Source: CAVRQM01 sp964250775
GTDB lineage: Bacteria > Pseudomonadota > Alphaproteobacteria > Acetobacterales > Acetobacteraceae
DNA length: 37,463 nucleotides
Assembly: GCA_964250775.1 (NCBI GenBank)
Contig: CAXUHK010000018.1
Location: 1-37,463 of the forward strand
Direction: 5' to 3'
Numbering within the stretch: position 1 is the stretch's first letter; every line of letters starts with the position of its first letter. Position numbers and translations under genes: made by a program. Positions 36,031 through 37,463 of the stretch are shown here, one piece after another. The notes below the pieces were generated by a model. It had not been told where the DNA came from and did not search any database. It saw only the letters and a list, made by a program, of their open reading frames with translations.

Positions 36031-37455
36031 CTACTGACCGGGAACGGCGACGTTGGGCTGGAGGCCGCGCAGGATCTTGCCCTCGGTCGACAGGTAGAAA
36101 TCTTTCGTGTCGAAGCGCGGCGTGCGGGCGAAGATCAGGTAGACGTACTTGAAGGTCTCCGCGAAACCGTAAGCCGGGAACAGGTCGCCCTGCTTCATCG
36201 GTTTGGTGGTCACGTCGTCGATGACGGTGTAGCCCTCGGCGGTGCGGGCGTTGTCCCTCAAGCCGACGAAATACTGATAGGCCGTGTTGGCGTAGAAATC
36301 CTCCCCGGTGCGCCAATACAAGTCGAACGAGGAGTTGACGTATTCCGGGAAGAACCCGTTGCTCAAGCCGGTCGCGGTCAGGGTCGTGTAGTCGATGCCC
36401 CCCGGCAGCACCGGATAGCGCTGCAGCACCTGGGTCCAGGATTGGTAGTAGGCGGCGCCGAGGTCGAGGTCGCCGCCGGCGGCCAGGAGTTCCGCGTAGA
36501 ACGAGGCCAGCTCCGACTGCGTGCGGCCGACCAGCGCGCCGGTGCGGAAGTCCACCGTCTTGTACCAGACTAGGCCGTTGTAGCGCTCGACCATGTACTT
36601 GGTCATCGCGTCGTTCAACGTGTGGAACCAGGACAGGCAATCCCGGTCGCCGAACAGGGCGTAGCCGCCATACATGTATTCGTAGAACGAGTCGCTCGGC
36701 GGATTGGGTCCGCCATCGTTGTTGGGGGCGGCGCTCCATTGGCCGGTCTCGACGTTGATTGCGGTGCCCATCAGGTCGAGCGGGGACCGATGGCTGAATG
36801 CCACGCGCAACGCGGTCTTGGCCGCGTCGTAGTAGCGCATGTCGCCGGTCAGTCGCGACAGGGTGCCGAACTCGAGGATGTTGGTGCCCACCGCGGCCAG
36901 CACGACATCCGGGACCGAGACTGCGCCGGTCGCCAGGTTGACCGCCGCGTACGGCATCCCGGTCGGCGACTTGGTGAAGATCGGCATGATGCGGTCGGCG
37001 AGGTCCTTGGCGAGCGCCAGGAGCCGCGGGTCGCGAACCGCGAGGTAGCCGGCGAGCAAGCCGCCGACAACCCTGATGATGCCGTCGAATATGTTGAAGT
37101 TGTCGTCGATGTCGAAATCGAGGTTGGCGTAGATCCAGTCCAGGCCGAGCTGAAGCTCGCCGTCGAGGCCCATGACGTAGAGCGTGTCGAGCGCCTCGAT
37201 GATCGACAACCCGACCGTGTGACGGCCGCCGAAGAAGTAATCGTTCGGCTTGCCCGAGAGCGTCAGCACCTGGTCGTGGCCGAACGCGTACTTCTTATAG
37301 CAGTTCCACGCGTGCAGGAACTCCGCCTTGACCTCGTCCGCGATCTGCGGGTTGCCCGGGCCGCCCCGGCTGTCCGGGAAGCCGGCGGCCCGCGCCCGCA
37401 TCGGCACGCCCCCGAGCAAGGCCCCCCCCCTCAAAACGCCCAACGCCAGCCGCAC
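36031..37455 (-). CDS. Glycoside hydrolase family 47 protein (alpha-1,2-mannosidase-like), 5' end uncertain
   Basis: About 474 residues spanning the GH47 (alpha/alpha)7 domain: HAWNCYKKYAFGHD (48-61), LSIIEALDTLYVMG (83-96), IIRVVGGLLAGYL (126-138), LEFGTLSRLTGD (194-205), SDSFYEYMYGGY (254-265), FPEYVNSSFDLYWRTG (369-384), FAETFKYVYLIF (431-442) and the calcium-binding Thr457 in YLSTEGK. The catalytic-acid Glu normally in the FE-x-x-IR motif is Asp124 (NIFDGIIR). GH47 enzymes remove alpha-1,2-mannose and are mainly eukaryotic, with few bacterial members. The start is GTG 37453-37455, only 8 bases from the window edge. A nine-C run at 37422-37430 could hide a frameshift, so the signal peptide and start are unsure. 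Confidence 0.85.
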   Translation of the reverse strand: MRLALGVLRGGALLGGVPMRARAAGFPDSRGGPGNPQIADEVKAEFLHAWNCYKKYAFGHDQVLTLSGKPNDYFFGGRHTVGLSIIEALDTLYVMGLDGELQLGLDWIYANLDFDIDDNFNIFDGIIRVVGGLLAGYLAVRDPRLLALAKDLADRIMPIFTKSPTGMPYAAVNLATGAVSVPDVVLAAVGTNILEFGTLSRLTGDMRYYDAAKTALRVAFSHRSPLDLMGTAINVETGQWSAAPNNDGGPNPPSDSFYEYMYGGYALFGDRDCLSWFHTLNDAMTKYMVERYNGLVWYKTVDFRTGALVGRTQSELASFYAELLAAGGDLDLGAAYYQSWTQVLQRYPVLPGGIDYTTLTATGLSNGFFPEYVNSSFDLYWRTGEDFYANTAYQYFVGLRDNARTAEGYTVIDDVTTKPMKQGDLFPAYGFAETFKYVYLIFARTPRFDTKDFYLSTEGKILRGLQPNVAVPGQ

Positions 37456-37463
37456 CTGCCGGC

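Overview
The window is a GC-rich, tightly packed stretch of a proteobacterial chromosome. It is probably an alphaproteobacterium, judged by codon bias, GTG starts, many ATGA/GTGA start-stop overlaps, and the density of ribose-type and dipeptide-type ABC importers and sugar/polyol enzymes. No rRNA, tRNA, CRISPR, insertion sequence or phage gene was seen. There is no gene-free stretch over 300 bases. It reads as a catabolic island of several uptake-plus-degradation modules. A 10-base assembly gap (19566-19575) lies inside one ABC ATPase gene.

Left block (1-5085): the 5' end of a sugar/nucleoside ABC ATPase and a BMP-family binding protein (minus strand). These diverge from a nucleoside-deaminase-like gene broken by an in-frame TAG, a proline-racemase-family epimerase, an alpha/beta hydrolase and a metal-dependent amidohydrolase (plus strand).

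Module A (15722 down to 5104, minus): SIS-domain protein, PfkB kinase, split transketolase (N and C subunits), FGGY kinase, ribose-type permease, binding protein, ATPase, short-chain dehydrogenase and a SorC-type regulator. Most junctions overlap or abut. A perfect AT-rich palindrome before the transketolase genes is a candidate SorC operator. The FGGY kinase plus split transketolase resembles the D-apulose phosphate route. The SIS/PfkB pair resembles the FrlB/FrlD deglycase/kinase pair. Finding both in one cluster is the most interesting feature here.

Module B (15877-24253, plus): a complete dipeptide-type ABC importer (binding protein, two permeases, two ATPases), then a hydantoin/Asp-Glu-type racemase, a TrzA/AtzA-like amidohydrolase and a PuuE-like deacetylase. 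This suggests import and ring opening or deamination of a cyclic amide, ureide or N-heterocycle.

Module C (24318-33244): short-chain dehydrogenase, mannitol-dehydrogenase-family oxidoreductase and TIM-barrel epimerase (plus). These converge on a second ribose-type importer with two permeases, a partly degenerate ATPase and a binding protein (minus). A Gfo/Idh/MocA oxidoreductase diverges from the binding protein. Together they suggest redox isomerisation of a sugar, polyol or sugar acid.

Right end (33255-37455, minus): a sugar-porter-like MFS transporter, a secreted GH76 alpha-1,6-mannanase-like protein and a GH47 alpha-1,2-mannosidase-like protein. GH47 is mostly eukaryotic. Pairing it with GH76 suggests attack on fungal-type alpha-mannan. 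The GH47 protein has Asp where the family usually has its catalytic-acid Glu.
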